In this document: in pieces, positions 46,889 to 58,900 of the stretch
Position numbering within the stretch: the first letter of the stretch is position 1
Layout of the letters: each line of letters opens with the position of its first letter
Origin: Micromussa lordhowensis
Taxonomy: Eukaryota; Cnidaria; Anthozoa; Scleractinia; Lobophylliidae
Assembly (NCBI GenBank): GCA_964020085.1
Contig: CAXHUQ010000754.1
Coordinates: 196,501-260,500 of the forward strand
Length of the DNA: 64,000 nucleotides
Direction: 5' to 3'
Translations under genes and position numbers: made by a program
The notes under the pieces: model-generated
Told to the model about the DNA's origin: nothing
Database searches by the model: none
Seen by the model: only the letters and a program-made list of their open reading frames with translations

Positions 46889-47632
46889 CTTCAAGGAAAT
46901 TATAGTTAGGACATGATGGCATTGGCGCCAGGGTGTTTTTTCTGGCCTTCTTTTTGCAGGGGTTTCCCCTGGTCCCAACTTTGCAGAATTTTAGAAAACG
47001 CGCGCTGGGGGTCCCCTTGGCAAATTTGACATAGCTCGGCTTGACGGGCATTTTGGGAGGCGCGGTTTGCAGCAAAATGTTTTGCTAGGTTGGCACTTTA
47101 GGAAAATTTAAGTTAGGACATGATGGCATTGGCGCCACGGTGTTTTTTCTGGCCTTCTTTTTGCAGTAGTTTTCCCTGGTCCCAACTTTGCAGAATTTCA
47201 GAAAACGCGCGCTGGGGGTCCCCTTGGCAAATTTGACATAGCTCGGCTTCACGGGCATTTTAATAGGCGCGGTTTGCAGCAAAATGTTCTGCTAGGCTGG
47301 CACTTCAAGGAAATTTTAGTTGGGACATGATGGCATTGGCGCCAGGGTGTTTTTTCTGGCCTTCTTTTGGCACGAGTTTCCCCTGGTCCCAACTTTGCAG
47401 AATTTCAGAAAAAGCGCGCTGGGGGTCCCCTTGGCAAATTTGACATAGCTCGGCTTCACGAACACTTTGGGAGGCGCGGTTTGCAGCAAAATGTTCTGCT
47501 AGGTTTGCACTTTAAGGAAATTTAAGTTAGGACATGATGGCATTGGCGCCAGGGTGTTTTTTCTGGCCTTCTTTTTGCAGTAGTTTTCCCTGGTCCCAAC
47601 TTTGCGGAATTTCAGAAAACGCGCGCTGGGGG
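46889..47632 (+). repeat. Block copied from 43367-44110 (offset 3,522 bp), copy 2
   Basis: Partner of the 43.4-44.1 kb block, retaining all its rare marks, with a local difference near 47300-47330 (cttcaaggaaattttagttggg against the cttta and tttaagttagg forms). It ends at the third 20 bp deletion. Confidence 0.86.
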
Positions 47633-47713
47633 TAGCTCGGCTTCACGGGCATTTTAAGAGGCGCGGTTTGCAGCAAAATGTTCTGCTAGGTTGGCACTTC
47701 AAGGAAATCCTAG
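47527..47713 (+). repeat. Third monomer with the 20-bp deletion
   Basis: 187 bp, with the same gctgggggtagctcgg junction at 47633 as at 43116 and 43303. Its first half matches the intact monomer at 44005-44110 and its second half, cattttaagagg, matches the deleted monomer at 43010. It therefore reads as a recombinant between an intact and a deleted monomer. Confidence 0.93.
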
Positions 47714-48237
47714 TTAGGACATGATGGCATTGGCGCCAGGGTGTTTTTTTTTTGGCCTTCTTCTTGCAGGAGTTTCCCCTGGTCCCAACTTTGCAGAATT
47801 TCAGAAAACGCGCGCTGGGGGTCCCCTTGGCAAATTTGACATAGCTCGGCTTCACGGGCACTTTGGGAGGCGCGGTTTGCAGCAAAATGTTCTGCTAGGT
47901 TGGCACTTCAAGGAAATTTTAGTTAGAGCATGATGGCATTGGCGCCAGGGTGTTTTTTTTGGCCTTCTTTTTGCAGGAGTTTCCCCTGGTCCCAACTTTG
48001 CAGAATTTCAGAAAACGCGCGCTGGGGGTCCCCTTGGCAAATTTGACATAGCTCGGCTTCACGGGCACTTTGGGAGGCGCAGTTTGCAGCAAAATGTTGT
48101 GCTTGGTTATCACTTTAAGGAAATCTTAGTTAGGACATGATGGCATTGGCGCCAGGGTGCTTTTTCTGGCCTTCTTTTTGCAGGAGTTTCCCCTGGTCCC
48201 AACTTTGCAGAATTTCAGAAAACGCGCGCTGGGGGTC
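47714..48237 (+). repeat. Satellite monomers between copied blocks
   Basis: About 2.5 ordinary monomers. Marks are ttttttttttggccttcttcttgcagg near 47744 (given here as a T run followed by ggccttcttcttgc), ttagagcatg near 47923 and gtgcttggttatcac near 48100, the last also seen near 52650 and 57204. Confidence 0.8.
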
Positions 48238-48771
48238 CCCTTGGCAAATTTGACATAGCTCGGCTTCACGGGCACTTTGGGAGGCGCAGTTTGCAGCAAA
48301 ATGTTCTGCTAGGTTAGGACTTTTAGGAAATGCTAGTTAACACATGATGGCATTGGCGCCAGGGTGTTTTTCTGGCCTTCTTTTTGCAGGAGTTTCCCCT
48401 GGTCGCAACTTTGCAGAATTTCAGAAAACGCGCGCTGGGGGTCCCCTTGGCAAATTTGACATAGCTCGACTTCACGGGCACTTTGGGAGAGGCGGTTTGC
48501 AACAAAATGTTTTGCTAGGTTGGCACTTTAAGGAAATTTTAGTTAGGACATGATGGCATTGGCGCCAGGGTGTTTTTTCTGGACTTCTTTTTGCAGCAGT
48601 TTTTCCTGGTCCCAACTTTGCAGAATTTCAGAAAACGGGCGCTGGGGGTCCCCTTGGCAAATTTGAGATAGCTCGGCTTCACGGGCACTTTAAGAGGCGC
48701 GGTTTGCAGCAAAATGTTCTGCTAGGTTGGCACTTTAAGAAAATTTTAGTTAGGACATGATGGCATTGGCG
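48238..48771 (+). repeat. Block copied from 44113-44646 (offset 4,125 bp), copy 2
   Basis: Partner of the 44.1-44.6 kb block. One difference is aaacgggcgctggg near 48635 where copy 1 has aaacgcgcgctggg. Alignment stops at gcgcgagggtg against gcgctagggtg. Confidence 0.87.
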
Positions 48772-51348
48772 CGAGGGTGTTTTTGCTGGCCTTCTTTTTG
48801 CAGTAGTTTTCCCTGGTCCCAACTTTGCAGAATTTCAGAAAACGCGCGCTGGGGGTCCCGTTGGCAAATTTGACATAGCTCGGCTTCACGGGCACTTTGG
48901 AAGGCGCGGTTTGCAGCAAAATGTTCTGCTAGGTTGGCACTTGAAGGAAATTTTAGTTATGACATGATGGCATTGGCGCCAGGGTTTTTTTCCTGGCCTT
49001 CTTTTTGCAGGAGCTTCCCCTGGTCCCAACTTTGCAGAATTTCAGAAAACGCGCGCTGGGGGTCCCCTTGGCAAATTTGACATAGCTCGGCTTCACGGGC
49101 ACTTTGGGAGGTGCGGTTTGCAGCAAAATGTTCTGCTAGGTTGGCACTTTAAGGAAATATTACTTAGGACATGATGGAATTCGCGCCAGGGTGTTTTTTC
49201 TGGCCTTCTTTTTGCAGCAGTTTTCCCTGGTCCCAACTTTGCAGAATTTCAGAAAACCAGCGCTGGGGGTCCCCTTGGAAAATTTGACATAGCTCGGCTT
49301 CACGGGCACTTTAAGAGGCGCGGTTTGCAGCAAAATCTTTTGCTAGGTTGGCACTACAAGGAAATCCTAATTGCTACATGATGGCATTGGCGCCAGGGTG
49401 TTTTTTCTGGCCTTCTTTTTGCAGGAGTTTCCCCTGGTCTTAACTTTGCAGACTTTCAGAAAACGCGCGCTGGGGGTCCCCTTTTCAAATTTGACATAGC
49501 TCGGCTTCACGGGCACTTCGGGAGGCGCGGTTTGCAGCAAAATGTTCTGCTAGGCTGGCACTTTAAGGAAATTCTAGTTAGGACATGATGGCATTGGCGC
49601 CAGGGTGTTTTTTCTGGCCTTCTTTTTGCAGGAGTTTCCCCTGGTCCCAACTTTGCAGAATTTCAGAAAACGCGCGCTGGGGGTCCCCTTGGCAAATTTG
49701 ACATAGCTCGGCTTCACGGGCACTTTGGGAGGCGCAGTTTGCAGCAAAATGTTCTGCTCGGTTGGCACTTCAAGGAAATGCGAGTTAGCACATGATGGCA
49801 TTGGCGCGAGGGTGTTTTTGCTGGCCTTCTTTTTGCAGTAGTTTTCCCTGGTCCCAACTTTGCAGAATTTCAGAAAACGCGCGCTGGGGGTCCCGTTGGC
49901 AAATTTGACATAGCTCGGCTTCACGGGCACTTTGGAAGGCGCGGTTTGCAGCAAAATGTTCTGCTAGGTTGGCACTTGAAGGAAATTTTAGTTATGACAT
50001 GATGGCATTGGTGCCAGGGTTTTTTTTCTGCCCTTGTTTTTGCAGTAGTTTTCCCTGGTCCCAACTTTGCAGAATTTCAGAAAACGCGCGCTGGGGGTCC
50101 CCTTGGCAAATTTGACATAGCTCGGCTTCACGGGCACTTTAAGAGGCGCGGTTTGCAGCAAAATGTTCTGCTAGGCTGGCACTTTAAGGAAATGTTAGTT
50201 AAAACATGATGGCATTGGCGCCAGGGTGTTTTTTCTGGCCTTCTTTTTGCAGGAGTTTCCCCTGGTCCCAACTTTGCAGAATTTCAGAAAACGCGCGCTG
50301 GGGGACCCTTGGCAAATTTGACATAGCTCGGCTTCACGGGCACTTTGGGAGGCGCGGTTTGCAGCAAAATGTTCTGCTAAGTTGGCACTTCAAGGAAATG
50401 CGAGTCAGGACATGATGGCATTGGCGCCAGGGTGTTTTTTCTGGCTTTCTTTTTGCAGGAGTTTCCCCTGGTCCCAACTTTGCAGAATTTCAGAAAACGC
50501 TTGCTGGGGTCCCCTTGGCAAATTTGACATAGCTCGGCTTCACGGGCACTTTAAGAGGCGCGGTTTGCAGCAAAATGTTCTGCTAGGTTGGCACTTCAAC
50601 GAAATCTTAGTTACAACATGATGGCATTGGCGCCAGGGTGTTTTCTCTGGCCTTCTTTTTGCAGTAGTTTTCCCTGGTCCCAACTTTGCAGAATTTCAGA
50701 AAACGCGCGCTGGGGGTCCCCTTGGCAAATTTGACATAGCTCGGCTTCACGGGCACTTTGGGAGGCGCCGTTTGCAGCAAAATGTTTTGCTAGGTTGGCA
50801 CTACAAGAAAATCGTAGTTAGGACATGATGGCATTGGCGCCAGGGTGTTTTTTCTGGCCTTCTTTTTGCAGTAGTTTTCCCTGGTCCCAACTTTGCAGAA
50901 TTTCAGAAAACGCGCCCTGGGGGTCCCCTTGGCAAATTTTACATAGCTCGGCTTCACGGGCACTTTAAGAGGCGCGGTTTGCAGCAAAATGTTCTGCTAG
51001 GTTAGGACTTTAAGGAAATTTCAGTTAGAGCATGATGGCATTGGCGCCAGGGTGTTTTGTCTGGCCTTCTTTTTGCAGTAGTTTTCCCTGGTCCCAACTT
51101 TGCAGAATTTCAGAAAACGCGCGCTGGGGGTTCCCTTGGCAAATTTGACATAGCTCGGCTTCACGGGCACTTTAAGAGGCGCGGTTTGCAGCAAAATATT
51201 TTGCTAGGTTGGCACTTTAAGGAAATTAAAGTTAAGTCATGATGGCATTGGCGCCAGGGTGTTTTTTGTGGCCGTCTTTTTGCAGGAGTTTCCCATGGTC
51301 CCAACTTTGCAAAATTTCAGAAAACGCGCGCTGGGGGTCCCCTTTGAT
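48772..51348 (+). repeat. Satellite monomers, precursor-like set for the 22-monomer unit
   Basis: About 12.5 monomers that carry, in a different order, the variants seen in the 22-monomer unit to the right: gcgcgagggtgtttttgctgg (48773, 49805), aaaaccagcgctggg (49253), ggtcttaactttgcagac (49437), ccccttttcaaatttg (49480), gcttgctggggtcc (50498) and gcgccctggggg (50913). The region looks like an earlier or shuffled arrangement of the same monomer types. Confidence 0.83.
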
Positions 51349-54300
51349 AATTTGACATAGCTCGGCTTCACGGGCACTTTGGGAGGCGCAGTTTGCAGCA
51401 AAATGTTCTGCTAGGTTGGCACTTCAAGAAAATTGTAGTTAACACATGATGGCATTTGCGCCAGGGTTTTTTTCTTGGCCTTCTTTTTGCAGGAGCTTCC
51501 CCTGGTCCCAACTTTGCAGAATTTCAGAAAACGCGCGCTGGGGGTCCCCTTGGCAAATTTGACATAGCTCGGCTTCACGGGCACTTTGGGAGGTGCGGTT
51601 TGCAGCAAAATGTTGTGCTAGGTTGGCACTTTAAGGAAATATTACTTAGGACATGATGGCATTCGCGCCAGGGTGTTTTTTCTGGCCTTCTTTTTGCAGC
51701 AGTTTTCCCTGGTCCCAACTTTGCAGAATTTTAGAAAACCAGCGCTGGGGGTCCCCTTGGAAAATTTGACATAGCTCGGCTTCACGGGCACTTTAAGAGG
51801 CGCGGTTTGCAGCAAAATCTTTTCCTAGGTTGGCACTACAAGGAAATCCTAATTGCGACATGATGGCATTGGCGCCAGGGTGTTTTTTCTGGCCTTCTTT
51901 TTGCAGGAGTTTCCCCTGGTCTTAACTTTGCAGACTTTCAGAAAACGCGCGCTGGGGGTCCCCTTTTCAAATTTGACATAGCTCGGCTTCACGGGCACTT
52001 TGGGAGGCGCGGTTTGCAGCAAAATGTTCTGCTAGGTTGGCACTTGAAGGAAATTTTAGTTATGACATGATGGCATTGGCGCCAGGGTTTTTTTTCTGGC
52101 CTTCTTTTTGCAGTAGTTTTCCCTGGTCCCAACTTTGCAGAATTTCAGAAAACGCGCGCTGGGGGTCCCCTTGGCAAATTTGACATAGCTCGGCTTCACG
52201 GGCACTTTAAGAGGCGCGGTTTGCAGCAAAATGTTCTGCTAGGCTGGCACTTTAAGGAAATTCTAGTTAAGACATGATGGCATTGGCGCCAGGGTGTTTT
52301 TTCTTGCCTTCTTTTTGCAAGAGTTTCCCCTGGTCCCAACTTTGCAGAATTTCAGAAAACGCGCGCTGGGGGTCCCCTTGGCAAATTTGACATAGCTCGG
52401 CTTCACAGGCACTTTGGGAGGCGCAGTTTGCAGCAAAATGTTGTGCTAGGCTGGCACTTTAAGGAAATTCTAGTTAGGACATGATGGCATTGGCGCCAGG
52501 GTGCTTTTTCTGGCCTTCTTTTTGCAGGAGTTTCCCCTGGTCCCAACTTTGCAGAATTTCAGAAAACGCGCGCTGGGGGTCCCCTTGGCAAATTTGACAT
52601 AGCTCGGCTTCACGGGCACTTTGGGAGGCGCAGTTTGCAGCAAAATGTTGTGCTTGGTTATCACTTCAAGGAAATGTTAGTTAGGACATGATGGCATTGG
52701 CGCCAGGGTGTTTTGTCTGGCCTTCTTTTTGCAGTAGTTTTCCCTGGTCCCAACTTTGCAGAATTTCAGAAAACGCGCGCTGGGGGTTCCCTTGGCAAAT
52801 TTGACATAGCTCGGCTTCACGGGCACTTTAAGAGGCGCGGTTTGCAGCAAAATATTTTGCTAGGTTGGCACTTTAAGGAAATTATAGTTAAGTCATGATG
52901 GCATTGGCGCCAGGGTGTTTTTTGTGGCCGTCTTTTTGCAGGAGTTTCCCATGGTCCCAACTTTGCAAAATTTCAGAAAACGCGCGCTGGGGGTCCCCTT
53001 TGCAAATTTGACATAGCTCGGCTTCACGGGCACTTTGGGAGGCGCAGTTTGCAGCAAAATGTTCTGCTAGGTTGGCACTTCAAGAAAATTGTAGTTAACA
53101 CATGATGGCATTTGCGCCAGGGTTTTTTTCCTGGCCTTCTTTTTGCAGGAGCTTCCCCTGTTCCCAACTTTGCAGAATTTCAGAAAACGCGCGCTGGGGG
53201 TCCCCTTGGCAAATTTGACATAGCTCGGCTTCACGGGCAATTTGGGAGGTGCGGTTTGCAGCAAAATGTTGTGCTAGGTTGGCACTTTAAGGAAATATTA
53301 CTTAGGACATGATGGCATTCGCGCCAGGGTGTTTTTTCTGGCCTTCTTTTTGCAGCAGTTTTCCCTGGTCCCAACTTTGCAGAATTTCAGAAAACCAGCG
53401 CTGGGGGTCCCCTTGGAAAATTTGACATAGCTCGGCTTCACGGGCACTTTAAGAGGCGCGGTTTGCAGCAAAATCTTTTCCTAGGTTGGCACTACAAGGA
53501 AATCTTAATTGCGACATGATGGCATTGGCGCCAGGGTGTTTTTTCTGGCCTTCTTTTTGCAGGAGTTTCCCCTGGTCTTAACTTTGCAGACTTTCAGAAA
53601 ACGCGCGCTGGGGGTCCCCTTTTCAAATTTGACATAGCTCGGCTTCACGGGCACTTTGGGAGGCGCGGTTTGCAGCAAAATGTTCTGCTAGGCTGGCACT
53701 TTAAGGAAATGCGAGTTAGCACATGATGGCATTGGCGCGAGGGTGTTTTTGCTGGCCTTCTTTTTGCAGTAGTTTTCCCTGGTCCCAACTTTGCAGAATT
53801 TCAGAAAACGCGCGCTGGGGGTCCCGTTGGCAAATTTGACATAGCTCGGCTTCACGGGCACTTTGGAAGGCGCGGTTTGCAGCAAAATGTTCTGCTAGGT
53901 TAGCACTTGAAGGAAATTTTAGTTATGACATGATGGCATTGGCGCCAGGGTTTTTTTTCTGGCCTTCTTTTTGCAGTAGTTTTCCCTGGTCCCAACTTTG
54001 CAGAATTTCAGAAAACGCGCGCTGGGGGTCCCCTTGGCAAATTTGACATAGCTCGGCTTCACGGGCACTTTAAGAGGCGCGGTTTGCAGCAAAATGTTCT
54101 GCTAGGCTGGCACTTTAAGGAAATCCTAGTTAAAACATGATGGCATTGGCGCCAGGGTGTTTTTTCTGGCCTTCTTTTTGCAGGAGTTTCCCCTGGTCCC
54201 AACTTTGCAGAATTTCAGAAAACGCGCGCTGGGGGTCCCCTTGGCAAATTTGACATAGCTCGGCTTCACGGGCACTTTGGGAGGCGCGGTTTGCAGCAAA

Positions 54301-55902
54301 ATGTTCTGCTAAGTTGGCACTTCAAGGAAATGCGAGTCAGGACATGATGGCATTGGCGCCAGGGTGTTTTTTCTGGCTTTCTTTTTGCAGGAGTTTCCCC
54401 TGGTCCCAACTTTGCAGAATTTCAGAAAACGCTTGCTGGGGGTCCCCTTGGCAAATTTGACATAGCTCGGCTTCACGGGCACTTTAAGAGGCGCGGTTTG
54501 CAGCAAAATGTTCTGCTAGGTTGGCACTTTAAGGAAATGTTAGTTCGGACATGATGGCATTGGCGCCAGGGTGTTTTCTCTGGCCTTCTTTTTGCAGTAG
54601 TTTTCCCCGGTCCCAACTTTGCAGAATTTCAGAAAACGCGCGCTGGGGGTCCCCTTGGCAAATTTGACATAGCTCGGCTTCACGGGCACTTTGGGAGGCG
54701 CCGTTTGCAGCAAAATGTTTTGCTAGGTTGGCACTACAAGAAAATTGTAGTTAGGACATGATGGCATTGGCGCCAGGGTGTTTTTTCTGGCCTTCTTTTT
54801 GCAGTAGTTTTCCCTGGTCCCAACTTTGCAGAATTTCAGAAAACGCGCCCTGGGGGTCCCCTTGGCAAATTTCACATAGCTCGGCTTCACGGGCACTTTG
54901 AGAGGCGCGGTTTGCAGCAAAATGTTCTGCTAGGTTGGCACTTCAAGGAAATTTTAGTTAGGACATGATGCCATTGGTGCCAGGGTGTTTTTTCTGGCCT
55001 TCTTTTTGCAGTAGTTTTCCCTGGTCCCAACTTTGCAGAATTTCAGAAAACGCGCCCTGGGGGTCCCCTTGGCAAATTTTACATAGCTCGGCTTCACGGG
55101 CACTTTAAGAGGCGCGGTTTGCAGCAAAATGTTCTGCTAGGTTGGCACTTGAAGGAAATTCTAGTTAAGACATGATGGCATTGGTGCCAAGGTATTTTTT
55201 GTGGCCGTCTTTTTGCAGGAGTTTCCCATGGTCCCAACTTTGCAAAATTTCAGAAAACGCGCGCTGGGGGTCCCCTTTGCAAATTTGACATAGCTCGGCT
55301 TCACGGGCACTAAGGGAAGCGCAGTTTGCAGCAAAATGTTCTGCTAGGTTGGCACTTTAAGGAACTATTACTTAGCACATGATGGCATTCGCGCCAGGGT
55401 GTTTTTTCTGGCCTTCTTTTTGCAGCAGTTTTCCCTGGTCCCAACTTTGCAGAATTTCAGAAAACCAGCGCTGGGGGTCCCCTTGGAAAATTTGACATAG
55501 CTCGGTTTCACGGGCACTTTAAGAGGCGCGGTTTGCAGCAAAATCTTTTGCTAGGTTGGCACTACAAGGAAATTGTAGTTGCGACATGATGGCATTGGCG
55601 CCAGGGTGTTTTTTCTGGCCTTCTTTTTGCAGGAGTTTCCCCTGGTCTTAACTTTGCAGAATTTCAGAAAACGCGCGCTGGGGGTCCCCTTTTCAAATTT
55701 GACATAGCTCGGCTTCACGGGCACTTTGGGAGGCGCGGTTTGCAGCAAAATGTTCTGCTAGGCTGGCACTTTAAGGAAATTCTAGTTAGGACATGATGGC
55801 ATTGGCGCCAGGGGGTTTTTTCTGGCCTTCTTTTTGCAGGAGTTTCCCCTGGTCCCAACTTTGCAGAATTTCAGAAAACGCGCGCTGGGGGTCCCCTTGG
55901 CA
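51349..55902 (+). repeat. 22-monomer higher-order repeat, copy 1 (4,554 bp)
   Basis: Aligns at constant offset 4,554 bp (exactly 22 x 207) with 55903-60456, and similarity runs on to 55943/60497. Only about ten substitutions were noticed, for example ctgttccc near 53159 against ctggtccc, ctttgcaaatttg near 52999 against cttggcaaatttg, and gatgccattgg near 54967 against gatggcattgg. No net indel exists between the copies. Confidence 0.94.
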
Positions 55903-58900
55903 AATTTGACATAGCTCGGCTTCACGGGCACTTTGGGAGGCGCAGTTTGCAGCAAAATGTTCTGCTAGGTTAGCACTTCAAGAAAATTGTAGTTAACACA
56001 TGATGGCATTTGCGCCAGGGTTTTTTTCTTGGCCTTCTTTTTGCAGGAGCTTCCCCTGGTCCCAACTTTGCAGAATTTCAGAAAACGCGCGCTGGGGGTC
56101 CCCTTGGCAAATTTGACATAGCTCGGCTTCACGGGCACTTTGGGAGGTGCGGTTTGCAGCAAAATGTTGTGCTAGGTTGGCACTTTAAGGAAATATTACT
56201 TAGGACATGATGGCATTCGCGCCAGGGTGTTTTTTCTGGCCTTCTTTTTGCAGCAGTTTTCCCTGGTCCCAACTTTGCAGAATTTCAGAAAACCAGCGCT
56301 GGGGGTCCCCTTGGAAAATTTGACATAGCTCGGCTTCACGGGCACTTTAAGAGGCGCGGTTTGCAGCAAAATCTTTTCCTAGGTTGGCACTACAAGGAAA
56401 TCCTAATTGCGACATGATGGCATTGGCGCCAGGGTGTTTTTTCTGGCCTTCTTTTTGCAGGAGTTTCCCCTGGTCTTAACTTTGCAGACTTTCAGAAAAC
56501 GCGCGCTGGGGGTCCCCTTTTCAAATTTGACATAGCTCGGCTTCACGGGCACTTTGGGAGGCGCGGTTTGCAGCAAAATGTTCTGCTAGGTTGGCACTTG
56601 AAGGAAATTTTAGTTATGACATGATGGCATTGGCGCCAGGGTTTTTTTTCTGGCCTTCTTTTTGCAGTAGTTTTCCCTGGTCCCAACTTTGCAGAATTTC
56701 AGAAAACGCGCGCTGGGGGTCCCCTTGGCAAATTTGACATAGCTCGGCTTCACGGGCACTTTAAGAGGCGCGGTTTGCAGCAAAATGTTCTGCTAGGCTG
56801 GCACTTTAAGGAAATTCTAGTTAAGACATGATGGCATTGGCGCCAGGGTGTTTTTTCTTGCCTTCTTTTTGCAAGAGTTTCCCCTGGTCCCAACTTTGCA
56901 GAATTTCAGAAAACGCGCGCTGGGGGTCCCCTTGGCAAATTTGACATAGCTCGGCTTCACAGGCACTTTGGGAGGCGCAGTTTGCAGCAAAATGTTGTGC
57001 TAGGCTGGCACTTTAAGGAAATTCTAGTTAGGACATGATGGCATTGGCGCCAGGGTGCTTTTTCTGGCCTTCTTTTTGCAGGAGTTTCCCCTGGTCCCAA
57101 CTTTGCAGAATTTCAGAAAACGCGCGCTGGGGGTCCCCTTGGCAAATTTGACATAGCTCGGCTTCACGGGCACTTTGGGAGGCGCAGTTTGCAGCAAAAT
57201 GTTGTGCTTGGTTATCACTTCAAGGAAATGTTAGTTAGGACATGATGGCATTGGCGCCAGGGTGTTTTGTCTGGCCTTCTTTTTGCAGTAGTTTTCCCTG
57301 GTCCCAACTTTGCAGAATTTCAGAAAACGCGCGCTGGGGGTTCCCTTGGCAAATTTGACATAGCTCGGCTTCACGGGCACTTTAAGAGGCGCGGTTTGCA
57401 GCAAAATATTTTGCTAGGTTGGCACTTTAAGGAAATTATAGTTAAGTCATGATGGCATTGGCGCCAGGGTGTTTTTTGTGGCCGTCTTTTTGCAGGAGTT
57501 TCCCATGGTCCCAACTTTGCAAAATTTCAGAAAACGCGCGCTGGGGGTCCCCTTGGCAAATTTGACATAGCTCGGCTTCACGGGCACTTTGGGAGGCGCA
57601 GTTTGCAGCAAAATGTTCTGCTAGGTTGGCACTTCAAGAAAATTGTAGTTAACACATGATGGCATTTGCGCCAGGGTTTTTTTCCTGGCCTTCTTTTTGC
57701 AGGAGCTTCCCCTGGTCCCAACTTTGCAGAATTTCAGAAAACGCGCGCTGGGGGTCCCCTTGGCAAATTTGACATAGCTCGGCTTCACGGGCAATTTGGG
57801 AGGTGCGGTTTGCAGCAAAATGTTGTGCTAGGTTGGCACTTTAAGGAAATATTACTTAGGACATGATGGCATTCGCGCCAGGGTGTTTTTTCTGGCCTTC
57901 TTTTTGCAGCAGTTTTCCCTGGTCCCAACTTTGCAGAATTTCAGAAAACCAGCGCTGGGGGTCCCCTTGGAAAATTTGACATAGCTCGGCTTCACGGGCA
58001 CTTTAAGAGGCGCGGTTTGCAGCAAAATCTTTTCCTAGGTTGGCACTACAAGGAAATCTTAATTGCGACATGATGGCATTGGCGCCAGGGTGTTTTTTCT
58101 GGCCTTCTTTTTGCAGGAGTTTCCCCTGGTCTTAACTTTGCAGACTTTCAGAAAACGCGCGCTGGGGGTCCCCTTTTCAAATTTGACATAGCTCGGCTTC
58201 ACGGGCACTTTGGGAGGCGCGGTTTGCAGCAAAATGTTCTGCTAGGCTGGCACTTTAAGGAAATGCGAGTTAGCACATGATGGCATTGGCGCGAGGGTGT
58301 TTTTGCTGGCCTTCTTTTTGCAGTAGTTTTCCCTGGTCCCAACTTTGCAGAATTTCAGAAAACGCGCGCTGGGGGTCCCGTTGGCAAATTTGACATAGCT
58401 CGGCTTCACGGGCACTTTGGAAGGCGCGGTTTGCAGCAAAATGTTCTGCTAGGTTAGCACTTGAAGGAAATTTTAGTTATGACATGATGGCATTGGCGCC
58501 AGGGTTTTTTTTCTGGCCTTCTTTTTGCAGTAGTTTTCCCTGGTCCCAACTTTGCAGAATTTCAGAAAACGCGCGCTGGGGGTCCCCTTGGCAAATTTGA
58601 CATAGCTCGGCTTCACGGGCACTTTAAGAGGCGCGGTTTGCAGCAAAATGTTCTGCTAGGCTGGCACTTTAAGGAAATCCTAGTTAAAACATGATGGCAT
58701 TGGCGCCAGGGTGTTTTTTCTGGCCTTCTTTTTGCAGGAGTTTCCCCTGGTCCCAACTTTGCAGAATTTCAGAAAACGCGCGCTGGGGGTCCCCTTGGCA
58801 AATTTGACATAGCTCGGCTTCACGGGCACTTTGGGAGGCGCGGTTTGCAGCAAAATGTTCTGCTAAGTTGGCACTTCAAGGAAATGCGAGTCAGGACATG

